Positions 56,657 through 64,000 of a stretch of DNA of 64,000 bases are shown piece by piece. A model generated the notes under the pieces. That model searched no databases. It had not been told where the DNA came from and saw only the letters and a list, made by a program, of their open reading frames with translations. How positions within the stretch are numbered: the first letter of the stretch is position 1; each line of letters starts with the position of its first letter. The stretch comes from Phytopseudomonas daroniae (lineage in GTDB: Bacteria > Pseudomonadota > Gammaproteobacteria > Pseudomonadales > Pseudomonadaceae). Position numbers and translations under genes: made by a program. The stretch spans positions 1 to 64,000 of the forward strand of contig NZ_QJUI01000003.1 in assembly GCF_004327285.1 (NCBI RefSeq). The letters run 5' to 3'.

Positions 56657-57106
56657 ATGGAGCAGTGGAAGCGACTCATCGAAGCCGGTAACCGCTACTT
56701 CGCCGACGGTTCCTGGGTCGAGGCCCGTGAACAGTATCTGCAGGCGCTGGCTCTGGCTCAGGTGCTCTTCGAGCGCTGGCGTGACGCCGACGCCGCAGTG
56801 GCGGCTTTCGTCGTCTCCCAGCACAACCTGGCCGATCTACAATTGATGATCGGCCATCCGGAGGAGTCCGCAGAGCACCTGTGCGCCTGCCACGAGCACC
56901 TGTTGCGCTGCATGGGCAGCGAGCACCTGGCGCCGTCCCTGCGCCAGGCTGCGCTGAATCACAGCAGTCGCACCTATACCAGTCTGTTGAACTTTGTCGC
57001 CGAGCACGGGGCCTACCCCCGTACAGATCGATTGCTGGGCGCTAACACGCCTGGCGATGCGTCACCGGCAGAACGCTCAGCGTCTGTCGTCCGTCAGTAC
57101 CATTAG
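56657..57106 (+). CDS. Orf between fumC and sodA (PA4469-like)
   Basis: 149 aa from ATG 56657 (GAGGAGG 7 nt upstream). Helical, TPR-like first segment (KRLIEAGNRYFADGSWVEAR; YLQALALAQVLFERW). It is the conserved orfX of the fagA-fumC-orfX-sodA operon; the function is unknown. A role in assisting the Mn-SOD or fumarase is only a positional guess. Confidence 0.85.
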   Translation: MEQWKRLIEAGNRYFADGSWVEAREQYLQALALAQVLFERWRDADAAVAAFVVSQHNLADLQLMIGHPEESAEHLCACHEHLLRCMGSEHLAPSLRQAALNHSSRTYTSLLNFVAEHGAYPRTDRLLGANTPGDASPAERSASVVRQYH

Positions 57107-57118
57107 AGGAGTGAAACC

Positions 57119-57730
57119 ATGCCGTATAGCCTGCCTGCTCTGCCTTACGCCTACGATGCCCTGGAACCGCATATCGATGCGCAAACCATGGAAATCCACC
57201 ATAGCAAGCACCACCAGACCTACGTCAACAACCTCAACGCTGCCCTGGAAGGCAATCCGCTGGCCGAGTTGCCGGTCGAAGAACTGCTCACTCGCCTCAA
57301 GGAGGTGCCGGAAGACAAACGCGGCGCGGTGATCAACAACGGTGGCGGGCACGCCAACCACTCGCTGTTCTGGACGGTGATGAGCACCGGCGGCGGTGGT
57401 GAACCGCAAGGCGAACTGAAAGCCGCTATCGACAGCCAACTGGGTGGTTTGGAAGCCTTCAAGGAAGCCTTCACAAAAGCTGCACTGACCCGTTTCGGCA
57501 GCGGCTGGGCCTGGCTCAGCGTGACGCCGCAGAAGCAACTGGTGGTAGAAAGCACCGGTAACCAGGATAGCCCGCTGATGAATGGCAATACGCCGATCCT
57601 CGGCCTGGACGTGTGGGAGCATGCCTACTATCTGCGCTACCAGAACCGTCGTCCCGAATACATCGGTGCCTTCTACAATGTCATCGATTGGGCCGAAGTC
57701 GCTCGCCGCTATCAGGCTGCTCTGGCTTGA
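57119..57730 (+). CDS. sodA: Manganese superoxide dismutase
   Basis: 203 aa. Metal ligands lie in [13 protein letters not shown] (His), [10 protein letters not shown] (His) and [18 protein letters not shown] (Asp, His). The [11 protein letters not shown] form and the operon position fit the Mn-type enzyme (sodM/sodA) that replaces Fe-SOD under iron limitation. Cytoplasmic. Last gene of the Fur-regulated operon. Confidence 0.95.
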   Translation: MPYSLPALPYAYDALEPHIDAQTMEIHHSKHHQTYVNNLNAALEGNPLAELPVEELLTRLKEVPEDKRGAVINNGGGHANHSLFWTVMSTGGGGEPQGELKAAIDSQLGGLEAFKEAFTKAALTRFGSGWAWLSVTPQKQLVVESTGNQDSPLMNGNTPILGLDVWEHAYYLRYQNRRPEYIGAFYNVIDWAEVARRYQAALA

Positions 57731-57756
57731 TGGTTTGTCTTTGAGGCGACATCGAG

Positions 57757-57894
57757 ATGCGCATGAGCCCATTGCATGAGCTGATCGTGGCCAACCGCCG
57801 CTCGTTGCGTTATGCATTGGGCTTGATGCTGCTTTTTGGGGGCGGGTTAATCCTCGCCCTCAAAGTTTGCGAAGGTATGCAAAACTGGTTTTAA
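57757..57894 (+). CDS. Small single-span membrane protein (unrecognised)
   Basis: 45 aa from ATG 57757 (alternative 57763), 26 nt after sodA. The basic N-terminal part (IVANRRSLRYAL) precedes one hydrophobic helix (LGLMLLFGGGLILALKV) and a short tail ending QNWF. I do not recognise a family. The layout (positive-inside charge, one helix, clean stop) suggests a real small membrane protein, possibly cotranscribed with sodA. A GAGG (57743-57746) precedes it at 10 nt. Confidence 0.55.
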   Translation: MRMSPLHELIVANRRSLRYALGLMLLFGGGLILALKVCEGMQNWF

Positions 57895-57989
57895 GCGCTT
57901 TTCCAGGCTGGGTGCCATCGAGGCGTCTAGGTGTCTTCGTGTATCCGCAGCACCCGCCAGGCACGCTTGGGCAACAGTGATCGACCCTG

Positions 57990-58262
57990 TTACTCGCCTT
58001 CGTCGAAGTAATCGTTGATCAGGTCGATCAGCGCCTGCAGCGCCTCTTCATCCCGTTCGCCTTCGGTAGACAGATGCACCGTGGTGCCTTTACCGGCAGC
58101 GAGCATCATCACCGCCATGATGCTTTTGCCATCGACAAGGCTTTCAGTACTGCGCCCGATCTTCACCTGGCAGGGAAAACGCCCTGCAACCCCGACGAAC
58201 TTGGCGGCCGCGCGCGCGTGCAGGCCGAGCTTGTTGATGATGGTGATTTCGCAGGCGGGCAT
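57990..58262 (-). CDS. ptsO: HPr-like phosphocarrier NPr of the nitrogen PTS
   Basis: 90 aa. The phosphoacceptor His15 lies in NKLGLHARAAAKF, and Ser47 of DGKSIMAVMML corresponds to the regulatory Ser of HPr. It carries phosphate from EI-Ntr (PtsP) to PtsN. It is last of the rpoN cluster, 12 nt after rapZ. Confidence 0.95.
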   Translation of the reverse strand: MPACEITIINKLGLHARAAAKFVGVAGRFPCQVKIGRSTESLVDGKSIMAVMMLAAGKGTTVHLSTEGERDEEALQALIDLINDYFDEGE

Positions 58263-58274
58263 CGCGGCAATTCC

Positions 58275-59132
58275 TTAACTGAGGTCGCGGTGGCGGATCT
58301 GAACGTTCTTCAGCAGCGGCTTGAGGGCGTGCCCCAGGCGATTGGCGAGGTACACCGAGCGATGATGGCCGCCCGTGCAGCCGATCGCAACGGTGACATA
58401 GGAGCGGTTGCTGGCAGCGAAGCGCGGCAGCCATTTGTGCAGGTAGGCGAAGATGTCCTGGTACATGTCCTGAACATCCTCCTGGGCTGCCAGGTACTCC
58501 TCTACCGGTTGTTCGAGGCCGGTGAAGTCGCGCAGCTCAGGCTTCCAGTAGGGGTTTGGCAGGCAGCGCACATCGAACACCAGGTCGGCATCCACCGGCA
58601 TCCCACGCTTGAAACCGAAGGATTCGATCAGGTAGGCGGTGCCCGGCTCCGGCTGGTTGAGCAGACGCAGCTTGAGCGTGTCGCGCAGTTGATAGAGGTT
58701 CAGGTGGGTGGTGTCGATCTTCAGATCGGCACGGTCGATGATCGGGCTCAGCAGCTTGGTTTCGTCGGCCATGGCTTCGGCCAGCGAACGCTGGTCGTTG
58801 GTCAGCGGGTGACGTCGACGGGTTTCCGAAAAGCGCTTGAGCAGCGTTTCTTCGCTGGCATCCAGGTACAGGACATCGCAACGGATGTTGCGGCCGCGCA
58901 CCTCATCGAGCAGTTCGGAAAAACGCTTGAGCTGGCTAGGCAGGTTGCGTGCGTCTATCGACACCGCCACTTGCGGGTGCAACAGCTCGGTGTGCAGCAA
59001 CGCCCGTTCGGCCAGCTCGGGAAGCAGGCCGGCAGGCAGGTTGTCGATGCAATAGAAACCGTTGTCCTCGAGCACGTCGAGAGCGGTGCTCTTGCCCGAG
59101 CCGGAACGGCCGCTGACGATGATCAGGCGCAT
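58275..59132 (-). CDS. rapZ: RNase adapter / nucleotide-binding protein RapZ
   Basis: 285 aa. Walker A is GRSGSGKST near the N-terminus; the C-terminal domain has the conserved [16 protein letters not shown] block. In E. coli RapZ delivers sRNA GlmZ to RNase E and senses GlcN6P; in Pseudomonas the same gene lies in the rpoN-pts cluster, with RNA targets less clear. 17 nt after ptsN. Confidence 0.95.
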   Translation of the reverse strand: MRLIIVSGRSGSGKSTALDVLEDNGFYCIDNLPAGLLPELAERALLHTELLHPQVAVSIDARNLPSQLKRFSELLDEVRGRNIRCDVLYLDASEETLLKRFSETRRRHPLTNDQRSLAEAMADETKLLSPIIDRADLKIDTTHLNLYQLRDTLKLRLLNQPEPGTAYLIESFGFKRGMPVDADLVFDVRCLPNPYWKPELRDFTGLEQPVEEYLAAQEDVQDMYQDIFAYLHKWLPRFAASNRSYVTVAIGCTGGHHRSVYLANRLGHALKPLLKNVQIRHRDLS

Positions 59133-59149
59133 GGGCTCATCCTGTAGGG

Positions 59150-59614
59150 CTATTGACCGTTCTGCACGTTCACTACGGTCTGGTACAAAGATTCGCTGTC
59201 TTGAGCCTGGCGAAGCCGCTCGCGGACATCCTCTCGGTCGAACATGCTGGCGATCTGACGCAGCAGTTCCAGGTGCTCATCGGTCGCCGCTTCGGGAACC
59301 AGCAGCACGAACAGCAAGTCGACAGGCGCACCATCGATTGCATCGAAATCGACCGCGATATTCAGCTTCAGCAGGGCACTGATCGGCGTGCTGCAGCCAG
59401 GCAGGCGGCAGTGGGGAATGGCGATGCCATTGCCGAAGCCGGTCGAGCCGAGCTTTTCCCGGGCGATCAGGCTTTCATAGATGGTCTGGCCATCGAGATC
59501 GGGCAGGTCGCGCGCGATCACGGCGGCTATCTGTTCGAGTACGCGTTTTTTACTGCCGCCCGGCACGTTCACGAGGGAACGGCCGGGGGTCAGGATATTT
59601 TCAAGTCGGATCAT
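59150..59614 (-). CDS. ptsN: Nitrogen PTS EIIA protein PtsN
   Basis: 154 aa. The phosphorylated His68 sits in [13 protein letters not shown]. It is the output protein of PtsP-PtsO-PtsN, regulating potassium uptake and metabolic functions rather than sugar import. 15 nt after hpf. Confidence 0.96.
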   Translation of the reverse strand: MIRLENILTPGRSLVNVPGGSKKRVLEQIAAVIARDLPDLDGQTIYESLIAREKLGSTGFGNGIAIPHCRLPGCSTPISALLKLNIAVDFDAIDGAPVDLLFVLLVPEAATDEHLELLRQIASMFDREDVRERLRQAQDSESLYQTVVNVQNGQ

Positions 59615-59629
59615 AGGAGAAGGACGAGG

Positions 59630-59938
59630 TCAGCGGGCCATTGCGCCCTGCTGGCGGTCGAGCTGTTTTTCCTTGTGCTTGATGAGTTGGCGGTCGAGTT
59701 TGTCGGTCAGTAGATCGATGGCTGCGTACATGTCGTCATGTTCGGCATTGGCCACCACTTCGCCTCCGGCGATATGCAAGGTAGCTTCGACTTTCTGCTT
59801 GAGCTTTTCGACCTCCAGGATGACCTGCACATTGGTGATCTTGTCGAAGTGTCGCTCGAGACGCCCGAGCTTTTCTTCGATGTAGCTGCGTAGTGCGTCT
59901 GTCACATCCAGCTGGTGTCCACTGATGTTGACTTGCAT
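59630..59938 (-). CDS. hpf: Ribosome hibernation-promoting factor
   Basis: 102 aa from ATG 59938 (MQVNISGHQLDVTDALRSYI); the upstream-extended frame has no support. Short HPF/YfiA-type sigma54-modulation protein that binds the 30S decoding region in stationary phase. It lies 154 nt after rpoN, with a MITE-like repeat in the gap. Confidence 0.95.
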   Translation of the reverse strand: MQVNISGHQLDVTDALRSYIEEKLGRLERHFDKITNVQVILEVEKLKQKVEATLHIAGGEVVANAEHDDMYAAIDLLTDKLDRQLIKHKEKQLDRQQGAMAR

Positions 59939-60009
59939 ACCGCTTCTCCTTGTTGCCGTGTGTGAGTGGCAGGTTATAAACCTGCCGCAGGAACACTGGG
60001 GCTTGCTAC

Positions 60010-60081
60010 GGGGCAACTCTAAAAACTGCCTACGTTGTTATCGCTGCGTTAACTGCCTCGCCAACGTTTTTAGAGAACCCC
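60010..60081. mobile_element. Short MITE-like repeat between rpoN and hpf
   Basis: 72 bp with imperfect inverted ends (GGGGCAACTCTAAAAAC and GTTTTTAGAGAACCCC). The interior (TACGTTGTTATCGCTGCGTT) resembles that of the mag-operon elements (CTGCGTTGCCATCGCGGCGTT in the same place), so it is probably a distant, shortened relative. It would fold in the rpoN-hpf mRNA. Confidence 0.6.
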
Positions 60082-60092
60082 TACAAGGGCAC

Positions 60093-61598
60093 TTACATCA
60101 GTCGCTTGCGTTCGCTCGAAGGCGCTATACCGAGCGATTCACGGTACTTGGCGACTGTGCGGCGCGCCACTTGAATGCCCTGTGCTTCCAGTAGACCAGC
60201 GATCTTGCTATCGCTCAATGGCTTTTTCGCATTTTCCGCAGCGACCAGTTTCTTGATGATCGCGCGGATCGCGGTGGACGAACATTCGCCGCCTTCGGAG
60301 GTGCTGACGTGGCTGGAGAAGAAGTATTTCAGCTCGTAAATGCCACGCGGCGTGTGCATGTATTTCTGTGTGGTGACGCGTGAAATGGTCGATTCGTGCA
60401 TGCCTACCGCTTCAGCGATGTCGTGCAGCACCAGCGGCTTCATGGCTTCATCGCCGTAGTCGAGGAAGCCACGCTGATGCTCGACGATCTGCGTCGCAAC
60501 CTTCATCAGGGTCTCGTTGCGGCTCTGCAGGCTCTTGATGAACCAGCGCGCTTCCTGCAGCTGGTTACGCATGAAGGTGTTGTCGGCGCTGGAATCGGCA
60601 CGTTTGACGAAACCTGCATACTGCGCATTGACGCGCAGGCGCGGCATGGCTTCCTGATTGAGCTCCACCAGCCAGCGGTCGTTGTGCTTGCGCACGATCA
60701 CGTCAGGTACCACGTACTCGGGCTCGCTGGATTCGATCTGCGAACCGGGGCGTGGGTTGAGGCTCTGGATCAGTTCGATGATCGGACGCAGCTCATCTTC
60801 CTTGAGCTTCATGCGGCGCATCAGTTGGCTGTAGTCGCGGCTGCCGAGCAGATCGAGATAATCGCTCGTCAGGCGTTGGGCTTCGCTCAGCCAGGGCGTG
60901 TTGCTCGGCAGTTGGCGCAGTTGCAGAAGCAGGCATTCGCGCAGGTCGCGGGCCGCGATGCCGGACGGCTCGAATTGCTGGATGCGATGCAGCACGGCTT
61001 CGACTTCGTCGAGCTCGACATCGAGTTCGGGGTCGAAGGCGTCGGTGATTTCCTCGAGGGTTTCTTCGAGGTAGCCCTGGCCGTTGATGCAGTCGATCAG
61101 CGTGACGGCGATCAGGCGATCCTTGTCGGACATCGGTGCCAGGTTGAGTTGCCAGAGCATGTGGCTCTGCAGGCTTTCCCCGGCAGAGGTGCGAGTGGTG
61201 AAGTCCCACTCGTCATCATCATTGCTCGGCAGGCTGCTGGCGCTGGTCTGGTAGACATCTTCCCAGGCGGTATCGACAGGTAGTTCGTTGGGAATGCGCT
61301 CGCCCCATTCGCCTTCTTCCAGGTTGTCGACGGTCTGTGTGTTTTCCTGGAAGGTCGGTTCCTGAAATTTTTCTTCCTGGGTGGCGCTCGCAGTGGCACT
61401 TTCCGCGCCGTCGGCCATGGGATCCGAGTCGAAGTCGTCGCCTTCTTCCTGACGCTCGAGCATCGGGTTGGACTCCAGCGCCTCCTGGATCTCCTGTTGC
61501 AGATCCAGGGTCGACAGTTGGAGCAGGCGAATGGCTTGTTGCAGCTGCGGTGTCATCGTCAGCTGCTGGCCCATTTTCAGGACTAGCGATGGTTTCAT
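60093..61598 (-). CDS. rpoN: RNA polymerase sigma54 factor
   Basis: 501 aa. Gln-rich activator-interacting region I at the N-terminus ([20 protein letters not shown]), an acidic region II (about residues 50-120), core-binding region, and the C-terminal RpoN box [10 protein letters not shown] with the upstream helix-turn-helix. It directs activator-dependent transcription of nitrogen, motility and carboxylate-uptake genes. It is 173 nt after lptB. Confidence 0.98.
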   Translation of the reverse strand: MKPSLVLKMGQQLTMTPQLQQAIRLLQLSTLDLQQEIQEALESNPMLERQEEGDDFDSDPMADGAESATASATQEEKFQEPTFQENTQTVDNLEEGEWGERIPNELPVDTAWEDVYQTSASSLPSNDDDEWDFTTRTSAGESLQSHMLWQLNLAPMSDKDRLIAVTLIDCINGQGYLEETLEEITDAFDPELDVELDEVEAVLHRIQQFEPSGIAARDLRECLLLQLRQLPSNTPWLSEAQRLTSDYLDLLGSRDYSQLMRRMKLKEDELRPIIELIQSLNPRPGSQIESSEPEYVVPDVIVRKHNDRWLVELNQEAMPRLRVNAQYAGFVKRADSSADNTFMRNQLQEARWFIKSLQSRNETLMKVATQIVEHQRGFLDYGDEAMKPLVLHDIAEAVGMHESTISRVTTQKYMHTPRGIYELKYFFSSHVSTSEGGECSSTAIRAIIKKLVAAENAKKPLSDSKIAGLLEAQGIQVARRTVAKYRESLGIAPSSERKRLM

Positions 61599-61771
61599 TG
61601 CAGACCTTATCCGGCGTCTGTGCGCGATCCACGACAGGGCGCCAAAGCGCCACTAGGAAGCAAATTATATGCCTGAATCAGAGTGCTTTGCCTAGGGTCT
61701 GTTACCATTTCATTGCAGCAATGCCGTGAGGGTAACAGGCTCATGGGTGCGCTCATCGATGGGGGAATCCA
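61599..61771 (-). promoter_or_regulatory. lptB-rpoN intergenic region with a candidate rpoN promoter
   Basis: A perfect TATAAT reads on the minus strand at 61664-61669, about 65 nt before the rpoN start, but no good -35 is at the right distance. Nothing else is recognised. Confidence 0.35.
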
Positions 61772-62497
61772 TCACAGGCGGAATTCGTGGCCCAGATAGA
61801 CTTCCTTGACCACCTGGTTGGCCAGAATGGCAGCGGAGTCACCTTCGGCGATCAGTTGACCGTCGCTGACGATATAGGCGGTTTCGCAGATATCCAGGGT
61901 TTCGCGTACGTTGTGGTCGGTGATCAGCACGCCAATGCCTTTGGCCTTGAGGTGATGAATGATCTGTTTGATGTCGCCGACCGAGATCGGGTCGACACCG
62001 GCGAAAGGCTCGTCGAGAAGGATGAATTTCGGCGAGGTGGCCAGGGCGCGGGCGATTTCCACGCGGCGGCGCTCACCGCCCGACAGGCTCATGCCCAGGT
62101 TGTCGCGGATATGGGTGATGTGGAATTCCTGCAGCAGGCTGTCCAGCTCCTGCAGGCGCTGCGCGCGGTTCAGATCCTTGCGCGTTTCCAGGATCGCCAT
62201 GATGTTGTCGGACACGCTGAGCTTGCGGAAGATCGACGCTTCCTGGGGCAGGTAGCCGATACCGGCGCGAGCGCGGCCATGCATGGGCTGGTGGCTGACG
62301 TCGAGGTCGTCGATCAGCACGCGCCCCTGGTCGGCCCGAACGAGGCCGACGATCATGTAGAAGCAGGTGGTCTTGCCGGCGCCGTTAGGGCCGAGCAGGC
62401 CGACGATCTGCCCGCTTTCGATACTCAGGCTGACGTCGCGAACGACCTGACGATCTTTATAGCTTTTGGCCAGGTGCTGGGCTTTCAGGGTGGCCAT
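61772..62497 (-). CDS. lptB: LPS export ATPase LptB
   Basis: 241 aa ABC ATPase driving the LptB2FG extractor. Walker [10 protein letters not shown], signature [15 protein letters not shown], Walker [14 protein letters not shown]. 2 nt after lptA. Confidence 0.97.
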   Translation of the reverse strand: MATLKAQHLAKSYKDRQVVRDVSLSIESGQIVGLLGPNGAGKTTCFYMIVGLVRADQGRVLIDDLDVSHQPMHGRARAGIGYLPQEASIFRKLSVSDNIMAILETRKDLNRAQRLQELDSLLQEFHITHIRDNLGMSLSGGERRRVEIARALATSPKFILLDEPFAGVDPISVGDIKQIIHHLKAKGIGVLITDHNVRETLDICETAYIVSDGQLIAEGDSAAILANQVVKEVYLGHEFRL

Positions 62498-62499
62498 CG

Positions 62500-63042
62500 T
62501 TATTGGCCCTGCCCATCGGCGGGTTTGTTCTTCGGCTGGATCACCATGTCGATGCGCGGACGCGGGGTCGACACATTGGTGCCCGTGGCACGGCCCGCGT
62601 TGACGATCTGGCGCTGGGTGTCATAGACGATCTTCTCGCCTTCGAAGGTGTTGCCTTCCTGAACGACCTTGGCCTGATCGATCAGTATGATGCGCTCATT
62701 GGCCGCAAAGTACTGGATGGTCAGCCCATAAGCCTTGACGATCTGCTTGTCGACCGAGGGTTTCTGTTCGTAGTAGGCGGGCTTGCCCACCGACGTGAAC
62801 ACGTCGACATCACCCTGCGCGTTCTGGGTGATGGTGACGGTATCGCCAGTGATTTTCATGGTGCCCTGAGTGATGACGACGTCGCCGCGGTACACCGCTA
62901 CGCCTTGTCTGTCGTCCAGCTCAGCACTGTCGGCCTGCACGCGGATCGGTTGATCGCGGTCGCTCGGCAGAGCCCAGGCGCTTGCGCTTCCTAGCGTTGC
63001 GCCGAGGCTGAGAAGTAGGGGGAGGGTTTTAACGAACCTCAT
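62500..63042 (-). CDS. lptA: LPS transport periplasmic protein LptA
   Basis: 180 aa. Signal peptide residues 1-24 (ending SAWA), then the beta-jellyroll ([33 protein letters not shown]) that forms the periplasmic bridge for LPS. It overlaps lptC by 14 nt. Confidence 0.95.
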   Translation of the reverse strand: MRFVKTLPLLLSLGATLGSASAWALPSDRDQPIRVQADSAELDDRQGVAVYRGDVVITQGTMKITGDTVTITQNAQGDVDVFTSVGKPAYYEQKPSVDKQIVKAYGLTIQYFAANERIILIDQAKVVQEGNTFEGEKIVYDTQRQIVNAGRATGTNVSTPRPRIDMVIQPKNKPADGQGQ

Positions 63043-63598
63043 GCTGGCCTCTTACGTTGGACTGCAGGAGCATCCTGCCGTCATTCAAGTACGCTTTCAT
63101 TCCTTGTGCCGTGGTCACCCCGTTGGCCGCGTCGATTCTAACGGCTTGCTGGGTCTGCGCATATTCCTTCTGTGGGAATACGGTCAGGCGGCTGGTGGTG
63201 AGTATAGTGGTGCGACCTTTGTCATCCGTGCGTTCCACACGCACCTGGTCGATCAGTTCGACCTCGTCACCATCGGGGCCGACTTCACCACGAGCGCTAC
63301 GTACATTCCAGGGAAAGTCGGTGCCGCGGAACAGGCTCATGCGGGGCTCGGTCAGCAGGGTGACGTCAGTACTCTGCACGTGTTCGAGCAGGTCGCTGGT
63401 CATGTCGCTCTGCACTTTGCCATCGGGCAGGTACTGTACGCTGTGGGCGTTGATCGCGTAGAAGTCGATGGGGTTGTCCGGGCCGCTATGCTGCGGGCTG
63501 CTGGAGAAACTGTCCGGGTTGATGTTCCAGTAGCCGGCGGCGGCCAGCAGCAGGGCACCAAGGGTCAGCAGGGCGGGTGTGATGAATTTGCGCAGCAT
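63029..63598 (-). CDS. lptC: LPS export protein LptC
   Basis: 189 aa bitopic inner-membrane protein; the N-terminal helix (TPALLTLGALLLAAAGYWNI) is followed by a periplasmic jellyroll domain that receives LPS from LptB2FG and passes it to LptA. 9 nt after kdsC. Confidence 0.94.
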   Translation of the reverse strand: MLRKFITPALLTLGALLLAAAGYWNINPDSFSSSPQHSGPDNPIDFYAINAHSVQYLPDGKVQSDMTSDLLEHVQSTDVTLLTEPRMSLFRGTDFPWNVRSARGEVGPDGDEVELIDQVRVERTDDKGRTTILTTSRLTVFPQKEYAQTQQAVRIDAANGVTTAQGMKAYLNDGRMLLQSNVRGQHEVR

Positions 63599-63607
63599 CG
63601 GCAGGCC

Positions 63608-64000
63608 CTAGAGGTAGGCGGATTGGGCGGCTTCGAGAGTGCCCTGGCCGCGCATGATCAGTTCGCAGAATTCGCGGGCCGCACCTTCACCGCCGCGCGC
63701 CTGAGTGACGCCATGGGCATGCTCGCGTACGAAACCGTTGCCACTGGCTACCGCCATGCCCAGGCCGACTCGGCGAATCACCGGCAGATCCGGCAGGTCA
63801 TCGCCCAGGTAAGCCACTTGTTCGTAGCTCAGGCCAAGTTCGGCGAGCAACTCGTCGAGCACGTCGAGTTTGTCTTCGCGGCCCTGGTACAGGTGCTGGA
63901 TACCCAGGTTCTGTGCACGGCGCTCGACCACGGGCGTCTTGCGGCCGCTGATGATGGCGGTGCGTACTCCCGAGTTGATCAGCATCTTGATGCCCTGACC
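63608..64000 (-). CDS. kdsC: Kdo-8-phosphate phosphatase KdsC (partial, cut by the window end)
   Basis: The C-terminal 130 codons are present; the start lies beyond 64000. HAD-superfamily C1 features: IISGRKTPVVERRAQNLG (motif II region) and VAYLGDDLPDLPVIRRVGLG (motif IV, DD pair), then RGGEGAAREFCELIMRGQG, the family-specific tail. It dephosphorylates Kdo-8-phosphate in LPS inner-core synthesis. It heads the lptC-lptA-lptB run on the minus strand. Confidence 0.95.
   Translation of the reverse strand, partial: GQGIKMLINSGVRTAIISGRKTPVVERRAQNLGIQHLYQGREDKLDVLDELLAELGLSYEQVAYLGDDLPDLPVIRRVGLGMAVASGNGFVREHAHGVTQARGGEGAAREFCELIMRGQGTLEAAQSAYL

Overview
The window is a high-GC gammaproteobacterial chromosome segment whose gene content and order match Pseudomonas, most likely the P. 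mendocina/oleovorans/alcaliphila side of the genus. Long runs follow the order I know from P. aeruginosa PAO1: dpp-psdR-mdpA, roxSR-mag, gatCAB/mreBCD/maf/rng/yhdP/nit/tldD/yjgA/pmbA, fagA-fumC-orfX-sodA, and ptsO-rapZ-ptsN-hpf-rpoN-lptB-lptA-lptC-kdsC. Species assignment is inference from this synteny and from typical Pseudomonas intergenic repeats. I see no rRNA, tRNA, CRISPR array, transposase or prophage.

Layout. 0-7.2 kb is mixed accessory sequence: a soluble chemotaxis-type signalling protein, NADP-glutamate dehydrogenase, an unrecognised protein resembling a decayed DEDDh exonuclease, a Fur-box-preceded PepSY/flavoreductase fusion (PiuB-like), and a VOC protein. 7.3-17.1 kb is a peptide-uptake locus: dppABCDF, the XRE-cupin repressor PsdR, the M24 dipeptidase MdpA, and a second DppA-like binding protein. 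Similar palindromes occur in pairs in front of both dppA and psdR/mdpA. 17.3-23.5 kb holds a SIMPL protein, the RoxSR redox two-component system, a LysR regulator divergent from a carboxylate symporter, and an AEC permease.

23.9-34.4 kb is the mag operon (magABCDEF, yfa-type), a periplasmic/envelope system built around a bacterial alpha-2-macroglobulin that lacks the thioester cysteine. It is preceded by a good sigma70 promoter and by an RsmA/CsrA-type hairpin over the magA ribosome-binding site. It has been remodelled by small mobile repeats. One MITE-like element sits at the magA/magB junction. A second has inserted in frame within the first codons of magE, with a CTAA target duplication. 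The whole operon is bracketed by a perfect 72-bp inverted repeat.

34.4-37.5 kb has a structured leader ending in a terminator directly in front of an HPP/CBS membrane protein, a LysR regulator and a small RlpA-like lipoprotein. 37.9-54.5 kb is core housekeeping: tRNA-dependent amidotransferase, cell-shape genes, Maf, RNase G, YhdP, nitrilase, TldD/TldE and DarP. 54.8-57.7 kb is the Fur-controlled fagA-fumC-orfX-sodA operon, the iron-sparing fumarase and Mn-SOD set. 58-64 kb is the rpoN neighbourhood (nitrogen PTS, RapZ, hibernation factor, sigma54) plus LPS export and Kdo synthesis, with kdsC cut by the window end.

The most noteworthy observations are the in-frame MITE in magE, the RsmA-like hairpin at magA, the paired PsdR-type operators, the predicted three-module architecture of MagE, and the attenuator-like leader of the HPP gene.
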